39,837 nt of DNA from an uncultured Collinsella sp. (GTDB taxonomy: Bacteria; Actinomycetota; Coriobacteriia; Coriobacteriales; Coriobacteriaceae): NCBI GenBank assembly GCA_900544115.1, contig UQTW01000023.1:1-39837 (forward strand). The letters run 5' to 3'. The translations under genes and the position numbers were made by a program. The notes below the pieces were generated by a model. That model worked only from the letters and a program-made list of their open reading frames with translations, had not been told where the DNA came from and ran no database searches. Positions 24,765-32,814 of this stretch are shown one piece after another. How positions within the stretch are numbered: position 1 is the first letter of the stretch; the number at the start of each line of letters is the position of its first letter.

Positions 24765-24810
24765 TAGAATCAGAACCGTGTCTTGGTACCGCCCGGGCGG
24801 TACCATTCTT
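24765..24810 (+). promoter_or_regulatory. acpP leader: -10 element followed by a perfect palindrome
   Basis: TAGAAT at 24765-24770 could be a -10, with a weak -35 (TGCCTC at 24741-24746). At 24785-24804 lies a perfect 20-base palindrome, GGTACCGCCCGGGCGGTACC, followed by ATTCTTTTGG. It would form an 8-bp hairpin with a 4-base loop just after the transcription start, like an attenuator. Confidence 0.5.
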
Positions 24811-24841
24811 TTGGTATTCATGCACTATGAGAGGAAGCGCT

Positions 24842-25084
24842 ATGGACCGCTCCGAAATCTTCGACAAGATCGCCGAGGTCGCTGCTGACGTTCTGGGCGT
24901 CGATGTTGCCGAAATTAGCGATGAGACCACCTTTGACGACCTCGATGCCAACTCGCTCGAGCGCCTGCAACTGGTTACGGCTATCGAGGACGAGTTCAAT
25001 CTCGAGATCGATGACGAGACCCTGCTCTCGCTCAACTCTGTCGCCGACGCCGTCGACGCGATCGAAAACGCCAGGGAGGCTTAG
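24842..25084 (+). CDS. acpP: Acyl carrier protein
   Basis: The 80-residue acidic protein carries acyl chains for fatty acid and phospholipid synthesis. The four-helix pattern is clear, with the phosphopantetheine serine at Ser38 in DLDANSLERLQLV. The usual DSL motif is NSL here, a change at the residue before the serine. ATG 24842 has GAGGAAG a few bases upstream. It precedes rnc by 3 bases; plsX-acpP-rnc is a standard neighbourhood. The NSL form still fits an ACP; a specialised carrier is less likely given its place. Confidence 0.94.
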   Translation: MDRSEIFDKIAEVAADVLGVDVAEISDETTFDDLDANSLERLQLVTAIEDEFNLEIDDETLLSLNSVADAVDAIENAREA

Positions 25085-25087
25085 GTC

Positions 25088-25813
25088 TTGGCTTTATCCG
25101 AACGACTTACGCGCGCCCAGGAGATTCTGGGCCACGAGTTCAATGACAAGGTGCTGCTGCGCGCGGCCCTTACGCATCCTTCGGCCGTCGAGGGCCAGCC
25201 AGTCTCGGCAAGCTACGAGCGCCTTGAGTTCTTGGGTGATTCCATTTTGGGCGCCGTTGTCGCACGCTCCCTGTTTGTGTCCTATCCGGAGTTTGACGAG
25301 GGCAAGCTCACGCGCCTGAAGGTGTCCCTTGTCTCGGGCGCCACGCTGTCCGAGGTGTCGCACGAGCTGGGTATCGATGACATCATCATCTTTGGTGCCT
25401 CCGAGACCGGTACCGGCGCGCGCGGCCTGCACTCGGCGCTCGAGAACGTCTACGAGTCGCTCGTGGGCGCGCTGTATCTGGACGCCGGCTGGGATGCCGC
25501 GGCGGAGTTTATCCATCGTACGCTCAAACCGCACCTGGCCTCCGAGCGTGCCGAGCACCCCGCGAACCCCAAATCGTTCTTGCAGGAGTGCGTGCAAGCC
25601 GACGGTCACGAACCCCCGGCGTATAAGCTCGTTGGCTCCGAGGGCCCGGCGCATGCGCCCACCTTTACCGCCGTGGTGTTGATCGATGGTATTCGCCAGG
25701 GTCGCGGCTCCGGCTCCTCAAAGAAGGAAGCCGAGGGAGCCGCTGCACTTGAGGCACTTGACCGCATGGGCTACACCACCAACGGCGTGATTCTCAACAA
25801 GAAGCCTGTTTAA
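25088..25813 (+). CDS. rnc: Ribonuclease III
   Basis: RNase III (241 residues) cuts double-stranded RNA, including rRNA precursors. The catalytic signature ERLEFLGDS is at 44-52, and ENVYESLVGALYLDAGW carries the second acidic cluster. The C-terminal dsRNA-binding domain includes KSFLQECVQA and GSGSSKKEAEGAAALEAL. The start is TTG 25088, 8 bases after GGAGG at 25075-25079 inside acpP. It precedes smc by 10 bases. Confidence 0.96.
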   Translation: MALSERLTRAQEILGHEFNDKVLLRAALTHPSAVEGQPVSASYERLEFLGDSILGAVVARSLFVSYPEFDEGKLTRLKVSLVSGATLSEVSHELGIDDIIIFGASETGTGARGLHSALENVYESLVGALYLDAGWDAAAEFIHRTLKPHLASERAEHPANPKSFLQECVQADGHEPPAYKLVGSEGPAHAPTFTAVVLIDGIRQGRGSGSSKKEAEGAAALEALDRMGYTTNGVILNKKPV

Positions 25814-25823
25814 GCGAGGAACC

Positions 25824-28800
25824 GTGTATCTCAAGTCCCTCACGCTCAAAGGGTTCAAGTCGTTTGCCGACCGCGCCCATATGACGTTTGAGCCGGGCCT
25901 GACCGTCATCGTCGGTCCCAACGGCTCGGGAAAATCGAACATCTCTGACTCGATTCTGTGGGTCCTGGGCGAGCAGAGCGCCAAGCAGCTGCGCGGCCAG
26001 GCCATGGAGGATGTCATCTTCTCGGGCTCGTCAGCGCGCAAGCCGGTGGGTGTCGCCGAGGTCACGCTGGTGCTCGATAACTCGGACCATATGCTGCCCG
26101 TCGACTTTGACGAGGTCGCCATCACCCGTCGTATGTATCGCTCGGGCGAAAGCGAGTACCTCATCAACTCGAGTCCGTGCCGCCTGATGGACATTCAGGA
26201 CATCCTGCACGATTCGGGCTTGGGCAAGGATACGCATTCCATCATCAGCCAGGGCAAGCTCGACGCCATTTTGCAGAGCCGCCCCGAGGAGCGCCGCGCC
26301 CTCATCGAGGAGGCCGCCGGCATTTCCAAGCACAAACGCCGCAAGGAGCGTGCGCTCAAAAAGATTAAGTCGATGGACGAGCACCTGACGCGTGCCCGCG
26401 ACATCAATAAGGAAATCGCCCGTCAGCTGCGACCTCTGGAGCGTCAGGTCGATCGTGCGCGCAAGTACAAAGAGCTGTCCTCGCGCGCGAACGAGCTTAC
26501 GCAGATGCTAGCCGTCGACGAGCTGCGTTCGCTGCAGTCGCAGTGGAACGACTTGGAGAGCCGCTCCAAGGAAGGTGCCGCCGAGCTGGAGCTTGCGCAG
26601 TACCGCTTGGGCGAAAAGGAACGCGAGCTCGAGAAGCTCCAGGTCATGCTCGAGGAAAAGGGCCTGTTTGTGGGCGATCTGGGCGAGCAGCGCCGCCATA
26701 TGCAAGACGTGGTCGGCCGCATTAACTCCGATATGCGCCTGCTCGAGGAAAAGGGCCACAACATGGTGTCGCGCCTGTCCGACATGCGCGGCCAGATCTC
26801 GAGCTCCGAGCATCAGCGTCGTCGCGTGGTAGAGGAGCTCGAGGACGCGCGTGCGCAGCTTGAGGAAGTGACCGGCGCGCACATGCAGGCCCAGGAGGAC
26901 GTTGACGCCGCTGGTCCTGCCGCCGCTCAGCTCCACGAGCGGCGCGTGGCGCTCGACAATCAGATTTCGCAGCTTACGCGTGAGCAACGCGATGCGCAGC
27001 GTGTGGCCGATAACGCGGCGCTCGAACTCGCCAAGGTGAAGGACTCGCTGAGCAACGCCGAGGTCGAGGACAACATGTACGCCTCACGCCTGGAGCAGAT
27101 CGACGAGCAGCTCGAGGAAGTCACGGCCTCACTCGAGAGCCGTCGCGACCGCGCCGAGGAGCTCGACAGTGCACTTGATCAGGCCCGTCAAGCCCAGATT
27201 GATGCTCGCGAGGCTACCGAGGTCGCCCGTGCAGCCCTTAAGGACCTGCGTGTCCGCGAGAGCGAGGCGCGCAACAAACTGTCCGAGGTGCGCTCGGAGC
27301 TTGCCAGCCAAAAGAAGCTCGATGCCCGCATGGCTGACAGCTCGCCGCTGGTGAGCCGTCTGATGGGTGCGCTGGGCGACGATGTCTCGGGTCGTCTGGG
27401 CGACGTGCTCGAGGTCCCGCGTGAGCTTGAGGGCCTGGTTGAGCAATTGCTCGCCGGCGATATCGATGCGCTGCTGTTCGACGATGCGTCCGCGCTTGAG
27501 CGTGCCGGTCGTGCCGCTCTGGACCAGAAGAAGGCCTCGGGCGAGGCGCTGCTGGTCGCGCGCGGTGTGAGCGCCTCTGCTGCCGCTAAGGGCGCTGCCG
27601 GTTCCCGCCTGGTCGATCGCCTGTCCGTACGCGCCGGCTATGGCCCGGTTGTCGAGGCGCTGCTCGGCGGCTATTACGTGGTCGATGATTTGGCCACCGC
27701 GCTGGCTGCGCCGGTTGTGGATGGCGTGACCTATGTGACCCCCGATGGTGCCCGCGTTGCCTGTGGTGGCTTGGTGCGCGTGGGGCTCGATGCCGGCGAG
27801 GCTTCGGGTGCCTTGGAGCGCAAGCGCCGCATCCGTGAGCTCGAGGGCTTGGAGCCCGATCTGGCTGCTATCTTTGAGCATGTTTCGGACCAAGTCGTTG
27901 AGGCCAACCTCGCCGTCGAGGAGGTCCGTGCCGCTGAGGGCGATGCTGCCGGCGAGATTGCTCGCCTTGAGGGCGAGCGTCGCTCGCTGCTGTCCGAGAT
28001 CGGCCGCCTGGAGCAAAGCGCCAACAATGCCGAGGTCGAGCGCGTGCGTATTTCCAAGCGCCGCGAGCAGGCTGCCGAGGCCGTTCGCGCTGCGCGCCCG
28101 CGCGTGGACGAGCTCACCCGTTCGCGGGACGAGGCGCGAGCGCAGGCAAGCGACCTGGGCCTTCAGATTGCCGAGGCCAACGACGAACTCGACCGCGTTC
28201 GCCGTGACGATTCCGAGGCCGCTGGCAAGCTCGCCGATGCCAAGGTTCGCCTGGCCCAGACGAGCGAGCGCCTTCGTTCTCTGAAGGGCCGCGTGCCCGA
28301 TCTGGAGCATCGCCTGGAGGGTATCGACCGACGTATCCGCGGAACACGCCAGGCCTCGCGCTCACTCGAGCTGCTGCGCCTGCGCGTCGATCCCATGCAC
28401 GAGCGCTATTCGGCCCTGCTGGAGCGCGCGTCAGATTGGGCCGCACGTCTGCGTGACCAGGCCTCTCTGGAGGAGGCGGACTCCGCTTCGCTTAAGAAGA
28501 CCATCGAGGATGCCAAGGCAGAGGTTGCCCGCGCTAAGGAGAAGGTCGATACCGCCACCGCCACGCAAAACGAATTTAAGGTCGCGCGTGGCAAGCTCGA
28601 GGTGCAGGTAGAGGCCGCCATTAAGGCCATTACCGCCGATGGCACCACGGTACTCGAGGAAGCGCTTATGCTTCCTGCGCCCACGGACCGCGACGCCGCC
28701 GAGCGCGAGCTCAACCAGCTTGTGCGCCAGATCAACAACCTTGGTCCCGTGAACCAAGTTGCCATGGAGGAGTACGAGCAGCTCAAGCGCCGCGCTGACT

Positions 28801-29360
28801 ACATCGAGGAGCAGCTGGCCGATCTGGAGAGCGCGCGTAAGGCGCTCACCAAGATCACGGTGGCCATTGATCGCAAGATGCGCAAGGCGTTTCTGGTGAC
28901 GTTTGAGAAGGTCGACGCGAACTTCCGCGAGATCTTCGCTATGCTGTTCCCGGGTGGCCAGGCTCATCTGGAGATGACCGATCCCGAGCATCCGGCCGAG
29001 ACGGGTATCGAGGTCGTGGCGCAGCCGCGCGGCAAGCGCATCACCAAGATGATGCTCATGTCGGGTGGCGAGAAGAGCCTGACGGCGCTCGCCCTGCTCT
29101 TTGCCGTGTATCGCACGCGCACGGTGCCGTTCTATGTGCTGGACGAGGTCGAGGCCGCGCTCGACGACGCCAACCTGTCCAAGCTCATCGGCGCCCTCAA
29201 TGTGCTGCGTTCCGATACGCAGCTCTTGGTAATCTCGCATCAGCGCCGTACTATGGAGGATGCTGACGTTCTCTACGGTGTCTCGATGCAAGCCGACGGC
29301 GTCAGTCGCGTCGTCTCGCAAAAACTCGATCGCGAAACCGGAAAGGTCGTGAATGCATAA
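25824..29360 (+). CDS. smc: Chromosome segregation ATPase SMC
   Basis: The 1178-residue SMC condenses and segregates chromosomes with ScpA/ScpB. The N-terminal head has Walker A GPNGSGKSN at 31-39. Two long coiled-coil arms flank the hinge at about residues 510-660. The C-terminal head has the signature LMSGGEKSLTALAL and Walker B VLDEVEAALDD. Length is normal. The start is GTG 25824 with GCGAGGA just before. The gene overlaps ftsY by one base (TAATG). The arms are rich in Glu/Arg/Ala, as expected. Confidence 0.97.
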   Translation: MYLKSLTLKGFKSFADRAHMTFEPGLTVIVGPNGSGKSNISDSILWVLGEQSAKQLRGQAMEDVIFSGSSARKPVGVAEVTLVLDNSDHMLPVDFDEVAITRRMYRSGESEYLINSSPCRLMDIQDILHDSGLGKDTHSIISQGKLDAILQSRPEERRALIEEAAGISKHKRRKERALKKIKSMDEHLTRARDINKEIARQLRPLERQVDRARKYKELSSRANELTQMLAVDELRSLQSQWNDLESRSKEGAAELELAQYRLGEKERELEKLQVMLEEKGLFVGDLGEQRRHMQDVVGRINSDMRLLEEKGHNMVSRLSDMRGQISSSEHQRRRVVEELEDARAQLEEVTGAHMQAQEDVDAAGPAAAQLHERRVALDNQISQLTREQRDAQRVADNAALELAKVKDSLSNAEVEDNMYASRLEQIDEQLEEVTASLESRRDRAEELDSALDQARQAQIDAREATEVARAALKDLRVRESEARNKLSEVRSELASQKKLDARMADSSPLVSRLMGALGDDVSGRLGDVLEVPRELEGLVEQLLAGDIDALLFDDASALERAGRAALDQKKASGEALLVARGVSASAAAKGAAGSRLVDRLSVRAGYGPVVEALLGGYYVVDDLATALAAPVVDGVTYVTPDGARVACGGLVRVGLDAGEASGALERKRRIRELEGLEPDLAAIFEHVSDQVVEANLAVEEVRAAEGDAAGEIARLEGERRSLLSEIGRLEQSANNAEVERVRISKRREQAAEAVRAARPRVDELTRSRDEARAQASDLGLQIAEANDELDRVRRDDSEAAGKLADAKVRLAQTSERLRSLKGRVPDLEHRLEGIDRRIRGTRQASRSLELLRLRVDPMHERYSALLERASDWAARLRDQASLEEADSASLKKTIEDAKAEVARAKEKVDTATATQNEFKVARGKLEVQVEAAIKAITADGTTVLEEALMLPAPTDRDAAERELNQLVRQINNLGPVNQVAMEEYEQLKRRADYIEEQLADLESARKALTKITVAIDRKMRKAFLVTFEKVDANFREIFAMLFPGGQAHLEMTDPEHPAETGIEVVAQPRGKRITKMMLMSGGEKSLTALALLFAVYRTRTVPFYVLDEVEAALDDANLSKLIGALNVLRSDTQLLVISHQRRTMEDADVLYGVSMQADGVSRVVSQKLDRETGKVVNA

Positions 29361-30277
29361 TGGGATTCTTTGACGCTCTCTCGCGCGGACTTGAGCGCAG
29401 CCGCGAGGCCCTCAACGAGGTCTTCTACTTTGGCGGCGAGGTCGACGAGGACTTTTGGGAGGACCTTGAGGACACCCTCGTTATGGGTGACATGGGTGCC
29501 GAGGTCGCCATTCAGGTCTCCGATGACCTGCGCGAGACGGCCGCCAAGAAGAACCTCAAGACCGCTCCGCAGCTTCGCCGCGCTCTGGCCGAGCAGCTTG
29601 AGCAGCACTTTGTGCCCATCGAGCGCGATCCGTTCTCCGATACGCCGAGCTGCGTGCTGTTTGTGGGCATCAACGGTGCCGGCAAGACCACGACGGTCGG
29701 CAAGATTGCGAGCGCCATGGCTTCCCGCGGCAAGAATGTCGTGATCGGTTCGGCCGATACCTTCCGCGCCGCCGCCATCGAGCAGCTCGATGTGTGGGGC
29801 CAGCGCGCCGGTGTTCCCGTCATCAAGCGCGACCGCGGCTCCGACCCGGCGAGCGTTTGTTACGACGTGCTCGACGAGGCCGACAGGCGCGGCAGCGACC
29901 TGGTGCTTATCGACACCGCCGGTCGTCTGCATACGAGCCCCGAGCTCATGCGCGAGCTCGCCAAGGTGGTCAACGTGACGCGTAAGCGCGCCGCCAATAT
30001 GGCCGCCGGTCCCATGCCGGTCTCGGTCGTGCTTGTGATCGATGCCGCCACCGGCCAGAACGGTCTGAACCAGGCGCTCGAGTTTAACGAGGCGCTGGGC
30101 CTGGACGGTATTATCATGACTAAGCTGGACGGCACGGCTAAGGGCGGTATCGCCATGGCCGTGGCCGAGAAGCTCAAGCTCCCGATCCTGCGCATCGGCG
30201 TGGGCGAGCAGGTCGATGACCTGCAGGAGTTTAACGCCAAAGATTTCTGCCGCGCCCTGGTGGGCGAGTCCAACTAA
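29360..30277 (+). CDS. ftsY: Signal recognition particle receptor FtsY
   Basis: The 305-residue GTPase docks ribosome-SRP complexes to the membrane translocon. It has the NG domains only, without the long acidic A domain of E. coli, as in many Gram-positives. GTPase motifs are GINGAGKTTTVGKIA, the DTFRAAAIEQL segment, DTAGRLHTSPELM and TKLDGTAKGG. ATG 29360 overlaps the smc stop. The SRP protein Ffh follows 10 bases later, so both SRP GTPases come from one transcript. Confidence 0.96.
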   Translation: MGFFDALSRGLERSREALNEVFYFGGEVDEDFWEDLEDTLVMGDMGAEVAIQVSDDLRETAAKKNLKTAPQLRRALAEQLEQHFVPIERDPFSDTPSCVLFVGINGAGKTTTVGKIASAMASRGKNVVIGSADTFRAAAIEQLDVWGQRAGVPVIKRDRGSDPASVCYDVLDEADRRGSDLVLIDTAGRLHTSPELMRELAKVVNVTRKRAANMAAGPMPVSVVLVIDAATGQNGLNQALEFNEALGLDGIIMTKLDGTAKGGIAMAVAEKLKLPILRIGVGEQVDDLQEFNAKDFCRALVGESN

Positions 30278-30287
30278 GGAGTGACTA

Positions 30288-31763
30288 GTGTTTGATTCTC
30301 TGAGCGATCGCCTCAATGACACATTTGACCGCCTGCGTGGCAAGGGTAAGCTGACCGAGGCCGACATCACCTCGGCCATGCGCGACATTCGCATGGCGTT
30401 GCTCGAGGCCGACGTCAACTTTAAGGTTGTCAAGGAGTTCGTCGCCAAGACCAAGGAGCGCTGCATGACCGCCGAGGTCATGGAGTCGCTGTCGCCGGCG
30501 CAAAACGTCGTCAAGATCGTGCTCGACGAGCTTACCGAGATGCTCGGCTCCACCGAGAGTAAGCTCGTTTTTAGTAACCGCATTCCTAATGTCATCATGC
30601 TCGTGGGCCTGCAGGGCTCCGGTAAGACCACGGCGGCCGTAAAGCTGGCCTACCTGCTCAAGAAGCAGGGCCGCTCGCCGCTGCTCGCCGCGTGCGACGT
30701 CTACCGTCCCGCCGCAGCCGACCAGCTAGCCACGCTTGGCGGAGAGATCGGCGTGCCGGTCTTCCGCGGCGACGGTGCACACCCGGTCGACATCGCCAAG
30801 GGCGCTATTCAGGAGGCCGTCGACCACCTGCGTGACGTGGTCATCGTCGATACCGCCGGTCGTTTGCAGATCGACGAGCAGATGATGCAGGAAGCCGTGG
30901 ACATCAAGAAGGCCGTCAAGCCCGATCAGGTGCTGATGGTCGTCGATGCCATGACCGGCCAGGATATCGTCAACGTCGTCTCGACCTTCGCCGAGCGCAC
31001 CGACTTTGACGGCGTGATCATCTCCAAGCTCGACGGCGATGCCCGTGGTGGCGGCGCGCTTTCCGTGCGCCAGGTGACCGGCAAGCCCATCAAGTTCGTG
31101 AGCATGGGCGAGAAGCCCGATTCGCTGGAGCCGTTCTACCCCGACCGTATGGCCAAGCGAATCTTGGGCATGGGCGACGTCGTCGGCATCATCGAGAAGG
31201 CCCAGGAGGCCGCCGATGCCGAGCAGCTCGAGGCCGCCGAGCGCATGCTGCGCGAGGGCTTTACCATGAACGACATGCTCGACCAGATGAAAGCCGTTAA
31301 GAAGATGGGCGGCATGAAGGGCATTCTCGGCATGCTCCCCGGTGGCCAGCGCGCGCTCAACCAGATGGGCGGCAACTTGGACGAGGGCATCTTCGACAAG
31401 AACGAGGCCATCATTATGTCGATGACCAAGGAGGAACGCCTGCGCCCCTCCATCATCAACGGCCAGCGTCGCGCCCGCATTGCCAAGGGCGCCGGCGTGA
31501 CCCCCACCGAGGTCAACAGCCTTATGAAGCAGTGGGGCGAGATGAACAAGATGATGGGACGCATGCGCACGATGGCCAATCAGGCGCAGGCCGGCGGCAA
31601 GAAGGGCAAAAAGGGCAAGAAGGGCAAGAAGATGCGCATGCCCAATATCCCTGGCCTGGACGCTATGGGTCTGGGCAGCATGGGCGGCCTGGGTACGGGC
31701 GGTCCCAAGTCCGATATGGAGCTGCTGCGCCAGATGGAAGCGCAGATGCGTAATAAGAAATAG
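30288..31763 (+). CDS. ffh: Signal recognition particle protein Ffh
   Basis: Ffh (491 residues) is the SRP54 homologue that binds signal sequences and SRP RNA. GTPase motifs are LQGSGKTTAAVKLA, CDVYRPAAADQL, DTAGRLQIDEQMM and SKLDGDARGGGAL. The C-terminal M domain is Met-rich (MKAVKKMGGMKGILGMLPG), and a Lys/Gly repeat (KKGKKGKKGKK) lies near the end. The start is GTG 30288, 6 bases after AAGGAG at 30276-30281. A strong terminator follows. No SRP RNA gene was found here. Confidence 0.97.
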   Translation: MFDSLSDRLNDTFDRLRGKGKLTEADITSAMRDIRMALLEADVNFKVVKEFVAKTKERCMTAEVMESLSPAQNVVKIVLDELTEMLGSTESKLVFSNRIPNVIMLVGLQGSGKTTAAVKLAYLLKKQGRSPLLAACDVYRPAAADQLATLGGEIGVPVFRGDGAHPVDIAKGAIQEAVDHLRDVVIVDTAGRLQIDEQMMQEAVDIKKAVKPDQVLMVVDAMTGQDIVNVVSTFAERTDFDGVIISKLDGDARGGGALSVRQVTGKPIKFVSMGEKPDSLEPFYPDRMAKRILGMGDVVGIIEKAQEAADAEQLEAAERMLREGFTMNDMLDQMKAVKKMGGMKGILGMLPGGQRALNQMGGNLDEGIFDKNEAIIMSMTKEERLRPSIINGQRRARIAKGAGVTPTEVNSLMKQWGEMNKMMGRMRTMANQAQAGGKKGKKGKKGKKMRMPNIPGLDAMGLGSMGGLGTGGPKSDMELLRQMEAQMRNKK

Positions 31764-31788
31764 AGCTGTAATTCCAGCTTGATATGGC

Positions 31789-31820
31789 AAAGGCCACTCG
31801 GAAGCTACCGGGTGGCCTTT
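31789..31820. terminator. Bidirectional terminator between ffh and the minus-strand DUF134 gene
   Basis: AAAGGCCACTCGG at 31789-31801 pairs with CCGGGTGGCCTTT at 31808-31820 across AAGCTA, one T-G pair in 13. A/T runs on both sides fit termination from both directions; the two flanking genes converge here. Confidence 0.8.
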
Positions 31821-31883
31821 GTTGTTGGCTTTGATTGTTGGATTGCGTTCAGTATCGCGCCCCGAGCTCGCGGTGCCGTGCCG

Positions 31884-32648
31884 TTAGTGGCAGCCGCAGC
31901 CCTCGTGGCCCTCGTGCTCGTGATGGCCGTGGCAGCTGCAGGAATCGCCATGCTCGTGAGTGTGGTCGTGGCCGTGGCCATGGCAGTCGCAGGTGGCCTC
32001 GCCGGTCTGCGCGAGCGTGCCGGCAATGAGGGCCTCGACGCAAGCGTCGCAGCTGCCCTGGGCACCTGCGTATACTGTGATGCCGGCTTGGGCAAGCGCG
32101 TTGATAGCGCCACCGCCGATGCCGCCGCAGATGAGCGTGTCCACGCCGCCGTTGGCGAGCAGGCCCGCAAGGGCACCGTGGCCGGTGCCGCCGGTGCCCA
32201 CGACCTGCTCGTTGAGTACCTTGCCATCCTGAATGTCGTAGATCTTGAACTGCTCACTGCGGCCAAAGTGCATAAAGATGTTGCCGTTGTCGTACGTGGT
32301 TGCCACCCTCATGGTGTCGACCTCCTTTGCTGGCCATGCGGCCATCGTCGTGGTGATGGGGGAGTACACGATATTGCCGCCCTCGATAACGAGCGCCCGT
32401 CCGTTGACCAGCGCGTTTGCCACCTTGCGATGCGCTCGGCTGCAAATTGCCGCCACCGTGGCGCGCGCGATGCCCATGTGCTTTGCGACGGCCTCCTGAT
32501 TGAGGCCTTCCAGGTCGCATAGCCGCAGGACCTCGAGTTCGTCGACCGTCATGTCGATGGCCTCTCCGCTGGCAAGGCCATCGGGGGTAAAACCGCGATA
32601 TTCGGGGATGATCCCGACGCGGCGCAATTTTTCACGTCTTCCTGCCAT
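31884..32648 (-). CDS. DUF134 DNA-binding protein fused to a NifX-like metal-cluster domain
   Basis: The 254-residue protein has three parts. Residues 1-100 are a DUF134 helix-turn-helix domain (RRVGIIPEYRGFTP; LEVLRLCDLEGLNQEAVAKHMG; ARATVAAICSRAHRKVA). Residues 113-205 are a dinitrogenase iron-molybdenum cofactor/NifX-like domain (MRVATTYDNGNIFMHFGRSEQF; GGTGHGALAGLL; ICGGIGGGAINALA). The last 35 residues (220-254) are a tail with 12 His and 6 Cys, a likely metal-binding region. The start is the ATG at 32648, with GGAG 5 bases before it; an in-frame start 30 bases upstream has no site. At codon 113, exactly at the domain border, a perfect AAAGGAGG precedes an ATG by 8 bases, suggesting a second shorter product. 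Two operator-like palindromes flank its promoter. A metal-responsive autoregulator is an inference. DUF134 and NifX-like genes are often neighbours elsewhere. Confidence 0.9.
   Translation of the reverse strand: MAGRREKLRRVGIIPEYRGFTPDGLASGEAIDMTVDELEVLRLCDLEGLNQEAVAKHMGIARATVAAICSRAHRKVANALVNGRALVIEGGNIVYSPITTTMAAWPAKEVDTMRVATTYDNGNIFMHFGRSEQFKIYDIQDGKVLNEQVVGTGGTGHGALAGLLANGGVDTLICGGIGGGAINALAQAGITVYAGAQGSCDACVEALIAGTLAQTGEATCDCHGHGHDHTHEHGDSCSCHGHHEHEGHEGCGCH
32310..32328 (-). promoter_or_regulatory. Internal ribosome-binding site and ATG at the DUF134/NifX border
   Basis: On the minus strand AAAGGAGG (32328 to 32321) is followed after 8 bases by ATG (32312 to 32310), codon 113 of the fused gene and the first residue of the NifX-like domain. 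Use of this site would give a 142-residue protein with the metal-cluster domain and His/Cys tail but no DNA-binding domain. Confidence 0.7.
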
Positions 32649-32662
32649 ACACTCTCCATATC

Positions 32663-32727
32663 TGACATATGTCAACAATAGAATAACGACCGTGCGGATT
32701 TACGCAAGGAATTTCTGGCATATGTCA
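32663..32727 (-). promoter_or_regulatory. Promoter of the DUF134-NifX gene flanked by two operators
   Basis: On the minus strand TTGCGT (32707 to 32702) and TATTCT (32685 to 32680) are 16 bases apart. A perfect 12-bp palindrome TGACATATGTCA lies at 32663-32674, over the expected transcription start. A second copy, TGGCATATGTCA, lies at 32716-32727, just upstream of the -35. Centres are 53 bases apart, about five helical turns. The layout suits looping or promoter occlusion by the DUF134 protein. Confidence 0.7.
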
Positions 32728-32814
32728 GAAAATGAGGGCTTATGTTAGGGCTGTGGGGCCGCTTGCGCCTGGGCTACAATGAATCTCGCTTATAGGCGAC
32801 TGACAGGAGGGTCA

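Noticed and set aside
31779..32522. 247-codon plus-strand frame in the DUF134-NifX locus
   Set aside because: It is the complement of a gene with clear domains; its Ala/Val-rich sequence has no recognisable motif.
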